Source: Bacteriovorax sp. MedPE-SWde
GTDB taxonomy: Bacteria > Bdellovibrionota > Bacteriovoracia > Bacteriovoracales > Bacteriovoracaceae
Assembly: GCA_001874305.1 (NCBI GenBank)
Contig: MPCU01000003.1
Coordinates: forward strand, 515,391-579,390
Reading direction: 5' to 3'
Length of the DNA stretch: 64,000 bases
A program made the translations under genes and the position numbers. Below the pieces are notes generated by a model. The model did no database searches. It was not told the origin of the DNA and was given only the letters and a program-made list of their open reading frames with translations. This document shows, piece by piece, positions 17,098 through 25,835 of this stretch. Position 1 is the stretch's first letter. Each line of letters opens with the position of its first letter.

Positions 17098-17505
17098 ATG
17101 AGTGAAAACAGTAAGATGATGAAGAAGATGGTTCTTGGTGGAATAGCAGCATTTGTTTTTGTATTCGTTTTCGAGTTTGTTGTTCACGGTATTCTTATGA
17201 AGGGTATGTATGAGGCGACAAGTTCACTTTGGCGTCCACAGGTAGAATCTAGTATGGCAGTAATGCTTCTAAGTCAGTTCTTATTTGCGATGGCGATAGC
17301 TTTCTTCTACCCAATAATAGGAACGTCAAAAGATTGTAACAAGGCGATTCCATTCTCGTTTGGACTTGGACTCGTGATGGCGATGCCTCAAATAGCTAGC
17401 TACTCATATATGCCACTGCCAATTACTATAACTATCTGTTGGACTTTAGCTACATTCTTTAAGGCGTTTGGAAGTTCTTTTATTATTTCAAAAGTAATGA
17501 AGTAG
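17098..17505 (+). CDS. Small integral membrane protein, four TM segments, unknown
   Basis: A 135-residue protein with four hydrophobic segments (about 10-32, 52-73, 83-103, 108-130). A GTG one codon upstream is in frame, but the ATG at 17098 is better placed behind AGGGAG. No family is recognised with confidence. The GNAT gene starts 8 bases downstream, so the two share a transcript. Confidence 0.65.
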   Translation: MSENSKMMKKMVLGGIAAFVFVFVFEFVVHGILMKGMYEATSSLWRPQVESSMAVMLLSQFLFAMAIAFFYPIIGTSKDCNKAIPFSFGLGLVMAMPQIASYSYMPLPITITICWTLATFFKAFGSSFIISKVMK

Positions 17506-17513
17506 ATAAATAA

Positions 17514-17960
17514 ATGAGCATTACGATTGAGAAATTCCTTATAATTGGCCCTAAGGAAATTGAGCTTATATATCCTCTTTATTGCAAGCTTTTTGATCCA
17601 GCGCACCCAATAGATACGCTGATTGAAAGGTGTAGAGAAAAAGAGAAATATCTCTTACTTGTTGCAATGAGTAATGGAAGTCCGGTTGGGCTTAAGGCCG
17701 CCATGGCCGAAGATAATTTATTGCATTCATGGATTGGAGGTGTGCTTCCTGAGTTCAGAAGACAGGGAATTGCTCGCCAACTAACTGAAATTCAACACGA
17801 ATGGGCTAAAGAGAATGGCTTCTCTAGGATCCGCACGCATACAGACCATCGCTATAATAATATGATCATTCATAACATTAGAAATGGCTTTGAGATCATA
17901 GAGACTAAGATTCGCCCTCATAATGGTGTTCGCAAAATCGTAATGGTCAAGGAGCTTTAA
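17514..17960 (+). CDS. GNAT family N-acetyltransferase
   Basis: A 148-residue acetyl-CoA-dependent transferase. The acetyl-CoA loop is in GVLPEFRRQGIARQL (R/Q-x-x-G-x-A), followed by the helix EIQHEWAKENGFSRI and strand 6 with NMIIHNIRNGF. The acceptor cannot be deduced. It follows the four-TM protein by 8 bases. Confidence 0.85.
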   Translation: MSITIEKFLIIGPKEIELIYPLYCKLFDPAHPIDTLIERCREKEKYLLLVAMSNGSPVGLKAAMAEDNLLHSWIGGVLPEFRRQGIARQLTEIQHEWAKENGFSRIRTHTDHRYNNMIIHNIRNGFEIIETKIRPHNGVRKIVMVKEL

Positions 17961-18008
17961 AAATTGGCCCACTTTTAGTATGGTAGGGCCGTATTAAAGG
18001 TGATGATT

Positions 18009-19871
18009 ATGAATTATGAAAATGTAAGAAACAATATAGAAGTGATTTTAGAATGTATGCCATCTGATTGGATTAGGCTTACTACACATAGACTTGATAT
18101 TTATGATGAATCTCAGGCAAAAACTCAATTCCTTGAGCAGTTAGAAAGCTTACTAGTTTCTGGCGAAACAGATAAAGAAATCCTAAAAAAGAAGATGAAG
18201 AATCTTCCTACGGCTTTTGATTACATTCGTCTTGGTCATCCACTGTCTTGTGTTTTAGAAGGTGTTGTTGCTAAGGCTAAAGATCTTAATAGTGAAAATG
18301 TTATTTCATTTTCATCTAAGACAATGCCGGCATTTGCTGTTTTAAGAAAGAACTTACTCGAAAATACTAAGACTCAAATCGTCTATAAGAATGAACTACC
18401 GGAAAATTTTGATGCTAAAATATTAGAGCAAGTTTATGGATATAAGTTTGATCTTGTAAAAGTTAATTCTATTGAAGAGGTATCAAGCTTTGATGGAAGT
18501 ACTATTTATTTAACTGACTTTAAGGAAGCTTTAGATATTGAATTAAACTCTAAAACTGACTTCGTTATTGGTCTTGATTCAGACCTTGGAAGTATCACTC
18601 TTGTAAATGGAGATAAGAACACTTCATATATTTCAGAAATTCAGCACGTAAGAAGAAGAGAGTCAGTTGCTATGACTCCTAATGATTGTCTGCTAGTTTT
18701 AGAAGGCCTAATTGATAAATCAGCAAATACGAATAATACAAATACTGATTCAAACAATAGAGAACTAACACTAGATACCATTAAGAAGATCACTAATACT
18801 TCTTTAAATGGTTGTCTAGGATCAAGTGGATTATCTATTCAGTATGCAATTATGATGGGGCTTATTCATAATGCTCTTGATAAACATCCTGGAAAAGATA
18901 TTAAGTTCATCGTTCCACCGAATTGCTATGGTGGTACAAATGATCAAGCTCGAAGAGTTGCTGCTTGTGTCGATAACGTGGAAATACTAGACCTTCCTGT
19001 TGATAGTGGAAAGGACATGGCAACAAGTGTTGAGAAGATACTTTCTCAAGTTGCACTTGAAGATGCTATACCATTCATCATTGCTGAGATTCCAACTAAC
19101 CCAAGAGTAGAAATTCCTGATTTAGAAAGATTGAGACTTGCCTTGAGTAAAGAGCGTCTAACTAAAGATGGTAGTTCTGCGATAGTACCTGTTTTCATAT
19201 TAGATCAAACATTTTGTCCTAATGTAAAATTTCTTGGAGAAGGCGATTACCTCGGTGGAGTGAGAACAATTTCATATGTAAGTGGATCTAAATTTCCATC
19301 TGGTGGTCTTTGTACTGCTGGTTATTGTGTAGCAAATGAAAGTGCTGAAGAACTAATTCCATATGTTGAAAATCATCTCAATCTTTGTGGAAATGAAGCA
19401 ACGGATTTTCAAATCGAGATACTAGCTAAGCAAATGCCTTCAATGGTTGAAAGAATTGATGGTGCTTATAAGAACACACGTGGTTTCGTAAATCATATTC
19501 AAAAAGTTCTACCACAAGCAAAAATAAACTTTGTATCAGAAGAGTTGGCCAGTGCTGAGTTTACTCCGTCTGTATTCTCATTGGATCTCCCTACTAAAGG
19601 GGAAACTCATGAAGAAAAAGAAACTTATAAGAGAGAATTAAATCTCAAGCTAATAAACTTAATGATCAATGAAATACCTCATGAAAGTAAGTACTGTGTA
19701 AGTTACGGGCAACTTGAAGGTTGTTACTGGACGATTCCTGCAACATCAACTCAGGGTACTACTAAAGAGGGCGATAAAGACTATATCGTAAGAGTTGCAA
19801 TCTCTCCTAAATTTGACCTGGATCTTCACAATAAGGTCTTTTCTAAATTTTGCTCGGAATATATCAACTAA
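18009..19871 (+). CDS. Large PLP-dependent enzyme of the Cys/Met metabolism fold, unknown role
   Basis: A protein of 620 residues from the ATG at 18009, which is preceded by AAAGGTGAT, a near-perfect anti-16S match; GTG and ATG codons at 18000 and 18003 are less likely. The C-terminal two-thirds resemble cystathionine-synthase-type fold-I enzymes: SSGLSIQYA, FIVPPNCYGGTNDQARRVA, and the predicted PLP Lys at about 428 in VSGSKFPSGG. The N-terminal 250 residues have no match I can name. Typical family members are near 400 residues, so this is unusually long. A hairpin terminator follows. Confidence 0.65.
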   Translation: MNYENVRNNIEVILECMPSDWIRLTTHRLDIYDESQAKTQFLEQLESLLVSGETDKEILKKKMKNLPTAFDYIRLGHPLSCVLEGVVAKAKDLNSENVISFSSKTMPAFAVLRKNLLENTKTQIVYKNELPENFDAKILEQVYGYKFDLVKVNSIEEVSSFDGSTIYLTDFKEALDIELNSKTDFVIGLDSDLGSITLVNGDKNTSYISEIQHVRRRESVAMTPNDCLLVLEGLIDKSANTNNTNTDSNNRELTLDTIKKITNTSLNGCLGSSGLSIQYAIMMGLIHNALDKHPGKDIKFIVPPNCYGGTNDQARRVAACVDNVEILDLPVDSGKDMATSVEKILSQVALEDAIPFIIAEIPTNPRVEIPDLERLRLALSKERLTKDGSSAIVPVFILDQTFCPNVKFLGEGDYLGGVRTISYVSGSKFPSGGLCTAGYCVANESAEELIPYVENHLNLCGNEATDFQIEILAKQMPSMVERIDGAYKNTRGFVNHIQKVLPQAKINFVSEELASAEFTPSVFSLDLPTKGETHEEKETYKRELNLKLINLMINEIPHESKYCVSYGQLEGCYWTIPATSTQGTTKEGDKDYIVRVAISPKFDLDLHNKVFSKFCSEYIN

Positions 19872-19895
19872 GAGAACTCCAATTTATTCATTCAT

Positions 19896-19931
19896 AAGTA
19901 CTTGTTAATATTGACTATTAATCAAGTACTT
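19896..19931 (+). terminator. Rho-independent terminator of the PLP-enzyme gene
   Basis: AAGTACTTGTTAATA, loop TTGAC, TATTAAT, CAAGTACTT: a stem of 15 pairs with one bulged T. It is followed by TTGTATTTA. It lies 24 bases after the stop and upstream of the TetR promoter. Confidence 0.6.
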
Positions 19932-19941
19932 TTGTATTTAC

Positions 19942-19970
19942 TTGACAAGAGACTAGCGGTCTCTTATTCT
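19942..19970 (+). promoter_or_regulatory. Sigma-70-type promoter of the TetR/SRPBCC operon
   Basis: TTGACA (19942-19947), 17-base spacer, TATTCT (19965-19970). The consensus -35 box and ideal spacing make this one of the clearest promoters in the window. The first TetR-type dyad fills the spacer exactly, so bound repressor would exclude RNA polymerase. Confidence 0.65.
19947..19965. promoter_or_regulatory. TetR-type operator, site 1
   Basis: AAGAGAC-TAGCG-GTCTCTT, a perfect 7-5-7 palindrome between the -35 and -10 boxes of the adjacent tetR-family gene. A second copy lies 29 bases downstream. Confidence 0.65.
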
Positions 19971-19976
19971 TGACGT

Positions 19977-19993
19977 AGAGACTGGTGGTCTCT
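19977..19993. promoter_or_regulatory. TetR-type operator, site 2
   Basis: AGAGAC-TGGTG-GTCTCT, a 6-5-6 palindrome sharing GAGAC/GTCTC with site 1. It lies between the -10 box and the start codon of the regulator. The block including the upstream TTGAC seems duplicated from site 1 (periods 28-29). Confidence 0.65.
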
Positions 19994-20013
19994 TACGACT
20001 AGAGGAATTGTTG

Positions 20014-20670
20014 ATGGATTGGCAAAGAGCTAGAACAGATGAGAAAAAAAATGAAAGAAGGGATGCGATCTTAGAGGCAGCTTTTATTCTTTTTAAAAAG
20101 AAGGGCTACGAGAAAGTTAGCTTTAATGGAATTGCTGTAGAGGCCGGTTTCACTAAGTCTAATATGTATCGATACTTTCATTCAAAAGAGGAAATATTTT
20201 TAAATATATTCTCTAGTTTATTTGTTCAATGGTTTGAAGATTGTTGCAAGAGTTTAAGAAAAACAGAGCAAGGTGTGAGTATTGAGAACTTTTCTAAAAT
20301 GTGGGTTAAGACACTTGTCGATCATCCACGACTCCTTGATCTTAAGCCTATTCTCTTTATTGCTCTTGAGAATAATAGCTCCTTTGAAGAGCTTATAGAG
20401 TTTAAGACACTGGCAAAAGGTTTACTCTATGAGATTGCAGTAGAGATCTCTCGAATATTTCCTGAGCTAGAAGGGGAGAAGGCATTTAAGTTTCTCACTC
20501 TTAGTTATGCTGCGACCTCAAACTCTTGGGCCGCAACATTTCAAAGTGAAGCACTAAAGAAAGTTTATCAACTAGAAGAGTTTAAAATTTTAAGGCCTGA
20601 CTTTAACAATGACTTAACTTCTTCTATAGAAATAATTATTCACGGCCTGACTAGCATGTCGAATAAATAA
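20014..20670 (+). CDS. TetR family transcription repressor
   Basis: A 218-residue repressor. The N-terminal helix-turn-helix reads EAAFILFKKKGYEKVSFNGI then AVEAGFTKSNMYRYFHSKEE, a textbook TetR DNA-binding domain. The ligand-binding domain is unassigned. Two TTG codons upstream are in frame, but the ATG at 20014 is 8 bases from AGAGGA. Two matching palindromes in its promoter indicate autorepression. It is co-transcribed with the SRPBCC gene 9 bases downstream. Confidence 0.9.
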   Translation: MDWQRARTDEKKNERRDAILEAAFILFKKKGYEKVSFNGIAVEAGFTKSNMYRYFHSKEEIFLNIFSSLFVQWFEDCCKSLRKTEQGVSIENFSKMWVKTLVDHPRLLDLKPILFIALENNSSFEELIEFKTLAKGLLYEIAVEISRIFPELEGEKAFKFLTLSYAATSNSWAATFQSEALKKVYQLEEFKILRPDFNNDLTSSIEIIIHGLTSMSNK

Positions 20671-20679
20671 GGAGAGAAA

Positions 20680-21198
20680 ATGGCACATCATGTAGAAAAT
20701 AAACTAGTAGTGAATGTATCTAAGAATGATATTTGGAAGGTTTTAGGAGACTTTAGTAGTGTTGAAAAATTTGCAACAACTATTGAGTCGTCACCTATAA
20801 TTAATGAGGTTAAATCTGGTCTTGGTTCAAAGCGATTATGTACTTTTCAAGATGGATCTAGCCTTGTTGAAGAGATTGTTGAATTTAAGGATGGGCATGG
20901 TTTTAAAATGGTACTTTCAGAGTTCTCACTTCCACTGAAGAGTATGTCAGCAGAGATGTATGTTAGAGAAATTGACGGCGGAAAGAGTGAAGTATCTATG
21001 AAATCAGACTTTATTGTGAAAGGTGGACCACTGGGTTGGTTAATGGGCTCATTGATGATGAAACCAATGATGAAGTCTGTATTTAAGAAGCTCTTAACAG
21101 GTCTCGCTTATTATTCTGCTACAGGAACTGAGATCGGAAAGAAGTTACCGACTTCAAAAGAGCTAACTCCTATTTTACATCCTTCTTCATCCTTATAG
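20680..21198 (+). CDS. SRPBCC family protein (polyketide cyclase/lipid-binding fold)
   Basis: A 172-residue START-like protein: the opening VENKLVVNVSKNDIWKVLGD is the usual first strand and helix of the family, and the C-terminal helix is amphipathic. These proteins bind hydrophobic ligands in a deep pocket. Co-transcription with a TetR repressor suggests a role in handling the compound that repressor senses (inference). AAGGAGAG is 6 bases before the ATG. The last 29 bases overlap the convergent hrpB gene. Confidence 0.8.
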   Translation: MAHHVENKLVVNVSKNDIWKVLGDFSSVEKFATTIESSPIINEVKSGLGSKRLCTFQDGSSLVEEIVEFKDGHGFKMVLSEFSLPLKSMSAEMYVREIDGGKSEVSMKSDFIVKGGPLGWLMGSLMMKPMMKSVFKKLLTGLAYYSATGTEIGKKLPTSKELTPILHPSSSL

Positions 21199-23701
21199 GA
21201 TTAGAATTGGCCGGATCATCTGGCCAATAGTGTTTTGGGTATCTCGGTCGTAAATCATTTCGAAGTAGATCCCAAGACGCTCCCCAAAGTGATGGTAGAT
21301 CTGAAGCATTTTGTATTGCTTTATTAGCAGGCGATAACAGCTTAAAGAGAATTGGAAGCTGACCATTGGCTATCGTCGGGTGTTCTTTAACACCAAAGAG
21401 GTCTTGAATTCGAGCTTGGATAAAAGGCTTCTCTTCACTATATTCAATATTAAAAGTTTTCCCATTTGTGAGAGTAATCTTTAGTGGAGTTTCTGTATCT
21501 AAGACGTATTGATCTTGAGGTGCAAGTTGATCCTTAATAAGATTAACTAGACCTCTCTTCAAGATATCTTGATAACCAGTTTCTTCCTCGATACTAGACT
21601 CTATAAACAACTCAAACATCTCACCTGTAAACTCAGGGCAGTTATGATCAATTCCTGCTTGGCCTAAAAACGAAACTCTCTTATTGTACTCTTGAAATTT
21701 TAAGTCATCATCAAAAGGCCATGGCCAATTTGTTTGCATTAATTCAGCGAGAACCTCACCCTTTGGTGTAACAGGAGTTCCCGTTTTAGTAGTTAGAATT
21801 AGATTTCCATATTTTTTGATACTTGATAGAGCTAGTGTATTCTTTTTCTCATTAAAGTTACTTTCTTTTACTACAGATATAAATTGAGAATTTGAATTTT
21901 CTAATTCAGTAACAGTAATTTTAGATGCTGCAACAATACTTGTTCCAATTGCTGCATTGGCCTTAGGGTTTTCAAGTGCATCTAATACAATTATAAAGTC
22001 GGGGAGAGTTGTTGATAGGGAAGAATTGGCAGTTAGCTTTCCACCTCTTCCCATACAGAAGTTATAACTTTCTTGTGACTTACCTTTTTTTATGACTTTT
22101 CTCTTTCCCGCAACTCTATCGGGATAACCTGCTAGGAGTGCGAAACTAAGGTCACTAATATTACTCTTTTCTTTTGAAATCTCACTACTGATCTTTAGTC
22201 TCTTACTTAAAGACTTATAAAGTTCCATGACTCGTTTATATGCCTTCATGTCGAGAATATGTGAGCGATACTCACTTAGTGAATCATCTCGCCAATGATG
22301 TGACTTGATAAGGTCCGATTGAAGACAGATATCACAGAACTCTTCTTCATCATCGGAATAGAACTTTGCTTGTTTAGAAAGAACCATTCCCTCGTTGATG
22401 ATACATACCGCGAGTAGAATATCACTTTGTCTTGGATGATCAGTTGATTCGAATAGCATCGCTCCAAGTCTTGGATGAAGAGGCAGATGGGTTAGGTACT
22501 TTCCTAACTCAGTAATCTTATTGTCTTTTAAAGCTCCGAGTATATTTAAAAGCTCTAGTGCTTTTGCTAAATTCTTTTCTTCTGGTGCTTCAAACCAGTT
22601 TAGCTCTTCAGGATTATTTCCAAGTTCAATAAGATCTAAGATGTAGTGTGATAATTCGACTCGTTTAATTTCCGGAGGAGTAAAGCTAATACGCTGAGAA
22701 AAATCAGTTTGCTTATAAGTTCTAAAGACTAATCCTTCTTGTACTCGTCCTGCACGTCCAGCTCTTTGGGTTGCACTTGCTTTAGAAACCTTTTCAAGTT
22801 GCAGTAGCGGCATTCCACTCCATGGAGCAAAACTAGCTCTTCTCTCTGTTCCTGTATCGACAACCCCTGTGATATTAGGAATTGTAAGAGAGGTCTCTGC
22901 AATATTTGTAGAGAGAATTATTTTTCTATTATCACCAGTAAATGCCTTATTCTGTTCTTTTTTTGGAAGACTGGAGTGTAAAGGTAAAACCTCTACGTCT
23001 TTTGGAACATTCCCTAATAGTTGAGACTGAAGAGTACGAATACTTCCCATTCCCGGTAGAAACACCAAGATATTCTTAGGACATCGAGAGTCACGAAGTA
23101 TTTCAAGTACTGCTTGCTGAGCTTCTACATCATGATATTCAATATCAATTGGAAAGACTCTGCCCGGAACATTAAATAATTTTGCACCACAGAGGTAATT
23201 TTCAAGTTGAGTTGTATCGAGAGTTGCAGACATTACGACTAATTTTAAATCAGGCCTCACTGTCGCTTGAAGTTTTCTAATTAAGCATAGTGCTATATCT
23301 GTGTGAATACTTCTTTCATGAAATTCATCAAGAACGATTGTGCTGAACTCGTTTAGAGTCGTGTCCCGTCTTAGATATGATAGAAATAGACCTTCAGTTA
23401 TAAATAGTAGTCTTGTTTGAGAACTTGTTACCTTATCAAAGCGAATATGATGACCGACTACTTCACCAATTTTCGTATCCAGGATCTGAGCACATCTTTG
23501 AGCAGATAGTTTTGCGGCGAGCCTCCTTGGCTCCAAAACTAATACTTTTCCAGAAGACTTTGAAACTAGATAGGGAGGTAAGCGTGTGGTCTTTCCCGCG
23601 CCTGTTTCTGCCTTAATTAAGAGAGATGAGTTTTCAGATAGGGACTGAGTTATCTCTTCTAACTGTTGGTCTATCGGAAATTTATTTGGTTCTAATTGCA
23701 C
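21170..23701 (-). CDS. hrpB: ATP-dependent RNA helicase HrpB
   Basis: A DEAH-type helicase of 843 residues, starting at GTG. Walker A is ETGAGKTTR (32-40), Walker B is the DEFH variant (125-128) typical of HrpB, motif III is MSATLD, and motif VI is ATQRAGRAGRV. The C-terminal HrpB-specific region ends with LRPRYPKHYWPDDP. Its cellular RNA substrate is not settled in the literature I know. It stands alone, divergent from the BCCT gene and overlapping the SRPBCC gene by 29 bases. Confidence 0.93.
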   Translation of the reverse strand: MQLEPNKFPIDQQLEEITQSLSENSSLLIKAETGAGKTTRLPPYLVSKSSGKVLVLEPRRLAAKLSAQRCAQILDTKIGEVVGHHIRFDKVTSSQTRLLFITEGLFLSYLRRDTTLNEFSTIVLDEFHERSIHTDIALCLIRKLQATVRPDLKLVVMSATLDTTQLENYLCGAKLFNVPGRVFPIDIEYHDVEAQQAVLEILRDSRCPKNILVFLPGMGSIRTLQSQLLGNVPKDVEVLPLHSSLPKKEQNKAFTGDNRKIILSTNIAETSLTIPNITGVVDTGTERRASFAPWSGMPLLQLEKVSKASATQRAGRAGRVQEGLVFRTYKQTDFSQRISFTPPEIKRVELSHYILDLIELGNNPEELNWFEAPEEKNLAKALELLNILGALKDNKITELGKYLTHLPLHPRLGAMLFESTDHPRQSDILLAVCIINEGMVLSKQAKFYSDDEEEFCDICLQSDLIKSHHWRDDSLSEYRSHILDMKAYKRVMELYKSLSKRLKISSEISKEKSNISDLSFALLAGYPDRVAGKRKVIKKGKSQESYNFCMGRGGKLTANSSLSTTLPDFIIVLDALENPKANAAIGTSIVAASKITVTELENSNSQFISVVKESNFNEKKNTLALSSIKKYGNLILTTKTGTPVTPKGEVLAELMQTNWPWPFDDDLKFQEYNKRVSFLGQAGIDHNCPEFTGEMFELFIESSIEEETGYQDILKRGLVNLIKDQLAPQDQYVLDTETPLKITLTNGKTFNIEYSEEKPFIQARIQDLFGVKEHPTIANGQLPILFKLLSPANKAIQNASDLPSLWGASWDLLRNDLRPRYPKHYWPDDPANSNPIRMKKDVK

Positions 23702-23800
23702 ACGATATTCTATTAAGTATTCAATCTTCTGTAAATCTATCCGATATGTTGTTAGACTATATTAAATATTTTTTTACTAAATAGTGAGTTAGCTTTAAAA

Positions 23801-23821
23801 CTTCTCACTTCTCACTTCTCA
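23801..23821 (+). repeat. Triple heptamer tandem repeat CTTCTCA
   Basis: Three exact copies of CTTCTCA end 2 bases before the GGAG that could serve the BCCT transporter gene. Apart from this and the candidate start I see nothing in the 130-base gap before that gene. Confidence 0.7.
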
Positions 23822-23832
23822 CTGGAGTTCTT

Positions 23833-25797
23833 ATCTCTTTAGAAAAAGACATTAACAAAACCGTATTTTTTTCCTCGGTTATTTTTATTTCTCTTATTAC
23901 ATTGGCAGGTGCGATTTGGCCTGAAGCGCTAAATAGCTTTTTTAAAGTTATCCAAGGTTGGCTAATAGCGAAGACAAGTTGGATTTACGTCCTAGCTGTT
24001 GGAACGATTCTCTTCATATCATTGTACTTAATGGTAAGTAGACTAGGGGATATCAAACTTGGTCCCGATCACTCTGAGCCTGACTATGGAAATTTATCTT
24101 GGTTTGCCATGCTCTTCTCTGCCGGAATGGGTATTGGTCTACTCTTTTTTGGAGTAGCAGAACCTGTTATGCACTTTTCATCACCACCGGTTGGAGATCC
24201 CTCTACAATAGAAAGTGCGAGAGAGGCAATGAAGATTACCTTCTTTCACTGGGGACTACATGCTTGGGCGGTTTATGCCATTCTAGCGGTTACCCTTTCT
24301 TATTTTTGTTACAGAAAAAACCTACCTCTACTTCCAAGGTCAGCTTTTTATCCATTAATTGGAGATAAGGTATTTGGAAAAACAGGGGATCTCATAGATA
24401 CATTTGCGGTCATCGGGACAATGTTTGGAGTAGCGACTTCATTAGGCTTTGGAGTTTCCCAAGTAAATGCGGGGATACATTATCTCTTTGGTGTACCCCA
24501 GAGTGCTACCGTTCAAGTAATACTAATTGCTATTATTACTGGATTCGCAACGATCTCAGTAGTACTGGGCTTAGATGGTGGAATCAAAAAGTTATCAAAT
24601 ATCAATGTATTCTTGGCAGTTGTACTAATGATTGCAGTATTATTACTAGGAAGTACAGTTGATCTCTTACAGGCCTATGTCCAGAATACTGGCGCGTACC
24701 TGTCGGATATTATCTATAAAACATTCAATCTCTATGCTTATGACAAGAAAGAGAGTTGGATTGGCGGTTGGACACTTCTATATTGGGGCTGGTGGATTTC
24801 ATGGTCACCATTTGTAGGAATGTTCATTGCGAGAATTTCTAAAGGAAGAACAATAAGAGAGTTCATGGTTGGAGTACTATTTGTACCTACTGGATTTACT
24901 TTTCTTTGGATGACAATTTTTGGAAACTCAGCACTAACTCTTGCTCTAAAAAAGAATGCTGTTGAATTGGTTTCAACAGTTAATTCAAACGTACCTGTAG
25001 CATTATTTAAATTCTTTGAATACTTTCCATTCTCTGCTGCATTGTCAATGGTTGGACTTCTTTTAGTTATTACGTTCTTTATTAGTTCGTCTGACTCTGG
25101 TTCTTTAGTAATTGATACGCTTACTTCTGGTGGTAAACAAGAGCCACCTGTATGGCAAAGAATCTTTTGGGCAGTATTTGAAGGTGTTGTAGCTTCAATC
25201 CTATTATTAGCAGGTGGTTTAGAAGCATTACAAACGATGACAATTATTTCTGCATTTCCAATGATATTCATGATTTTAATCGGTGCATATGCACTTCTAA
25301 AATCACTTCGAGCTGATCATCAATTACTAAATTCAGTTAAAAACCATACGACATCAATTCAATATACTCAGGCAAATACAACATGGAAGCAAAGACTTGA
25401 TTCTCTGGTTAGTCACCCTGAGAGAAAAGAGATTAATAACTTTCTAAGTGAAGTGGTTACACCGGGATTGATTGAATTAAAAGATGAAATGATTAAGAAG
25501 GGCCTTGAGGTTGATATTGTTGAAAAAGAAGATACTTCGACTTCATTAGTGTTAAAGAATGAAGGTGTTGAAGACTTTAAATACCAAGTACAATTAAGGC
25601 ATTTTGAGGTTCCTGACTATGCCCCTGAAGATAATAAGAACTACTTTAGAGCGGAAGTTTTTCTTAGAACAGGTGGACAAGAATATGATGTATTTGGATA
25701 TACAAAAGAGCAAATTGTTGCAGATGCTGTAACTCAGTATGAAAAACATTTTCACTTCTTACATATGTCTAACTCAGAGTTTTTAAAGAAAATATAA
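23833..25797 (+). CDS. BCCT family betaine/choline/carnitine transporter
   Basis: An inner-membrane secondary transporter for quaternary ammonium osmolytes. About 12 hydrophobic segments are visible, with the family marks AGMGIGLLFFGVAEPV and GWWISWSPFVGMFIARIS (the Trp box in TM8), then a charged C-terminal tail of about 150 residues. The first canonical start in frame is TTG at 23902, but that cuts TM1: the codons from about 23839 read LEKDINKTVFFSSVIFISL, matching the BCCT N-terminus. The frame is open from 23788 with no ATG, GTG or TTG. GGAG (23824-23827) is spaced for an ATC start at 23833, or an ATT at 23851 could serve. Family is certain; the start is not. Confidence 0.85.
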   Translation: MSLEKDINKTVFFSSVIFISLITLAGAIWPEALNSFFKVIQGWLIAKTSWIYVLAVGTILFISLYLMVSRLGDIKLGPDHSEPDYGNLSWFAMLFSAGMGIGLLFFGVAEPVMHFSSPPVGDPSTIESAREAMKITFFHWGLHAWAVYAILAVTLSYFCYRKNLPLLPRSAFYPLIGDKVFGKTGDLIDTFAVIGTMFGVATSLGFGVSQVNAGIHYLFGVPQSATVQVILIAIITGFATISVVLGLDGGIKKLSNINVFLAVVLMIAVLLLGSTVDLLQAYVQNTGAYLSDIIYKTFNLYAYDKKESWIGGWTLLYWGWWISWSPFVGMFIARISKGRTIREFMVGVLFVPTGFTFLWMTIFGNSALTLALKKNAVELVSTVNSNVPVALFKFFEYFPFSAALSMVGLLLVITFFISSSDSGSLVIDTLTSGGKQEPPVWQRIFWAVFEGVVASILLLAGGLEALQTMTIISAFPMIFMILIGAYALLKSLRADHQLLNSVKNHTTSIQYTQANTTWKQRLDSLVSHPERKEINNFLSEVVTPGLIELKDEMIKKGLEVDIVEKEDTSTSLVLKNEGVEDFKYQVQLRHFEVPDYAPEDNKNYFRAEVFLRTGGQEYDVFGYTKEQIVADAVTQYEKHFHFLHMSNSEFLKKI

Positions 25798-25835
25798 GTA
25801 CTATGTAGATAAGATAAGAGGATTGGAGATCATAT

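Noticed and set aside
17966..17990. GGCCC/GGGCC hairpin between the GNAT and PLP-enzyme genes
   Set aside because: Only 5 pairs with a 15-base loop and no U-tract; not convincing as terminator.
23746..23787. ATG at 23746 in frame with the BCCT gene
   Set aside because: Followed by TAG TGA at 23782-23787 in the same frame, so it cannot start the transporter.
23801..23821. Heptamer repeat as a phase-variation switch
   Set aside because: No ATG in any other frame reaches the repeat without a stop, so slippage would not bring a start codon into frame.
24738..25271. 177-codon open frame on the minus strand
   Set aside because: Fully antisense to the BCCT transporter, whose TM codons create the open frame; no Shine-Dalgarno or domain.
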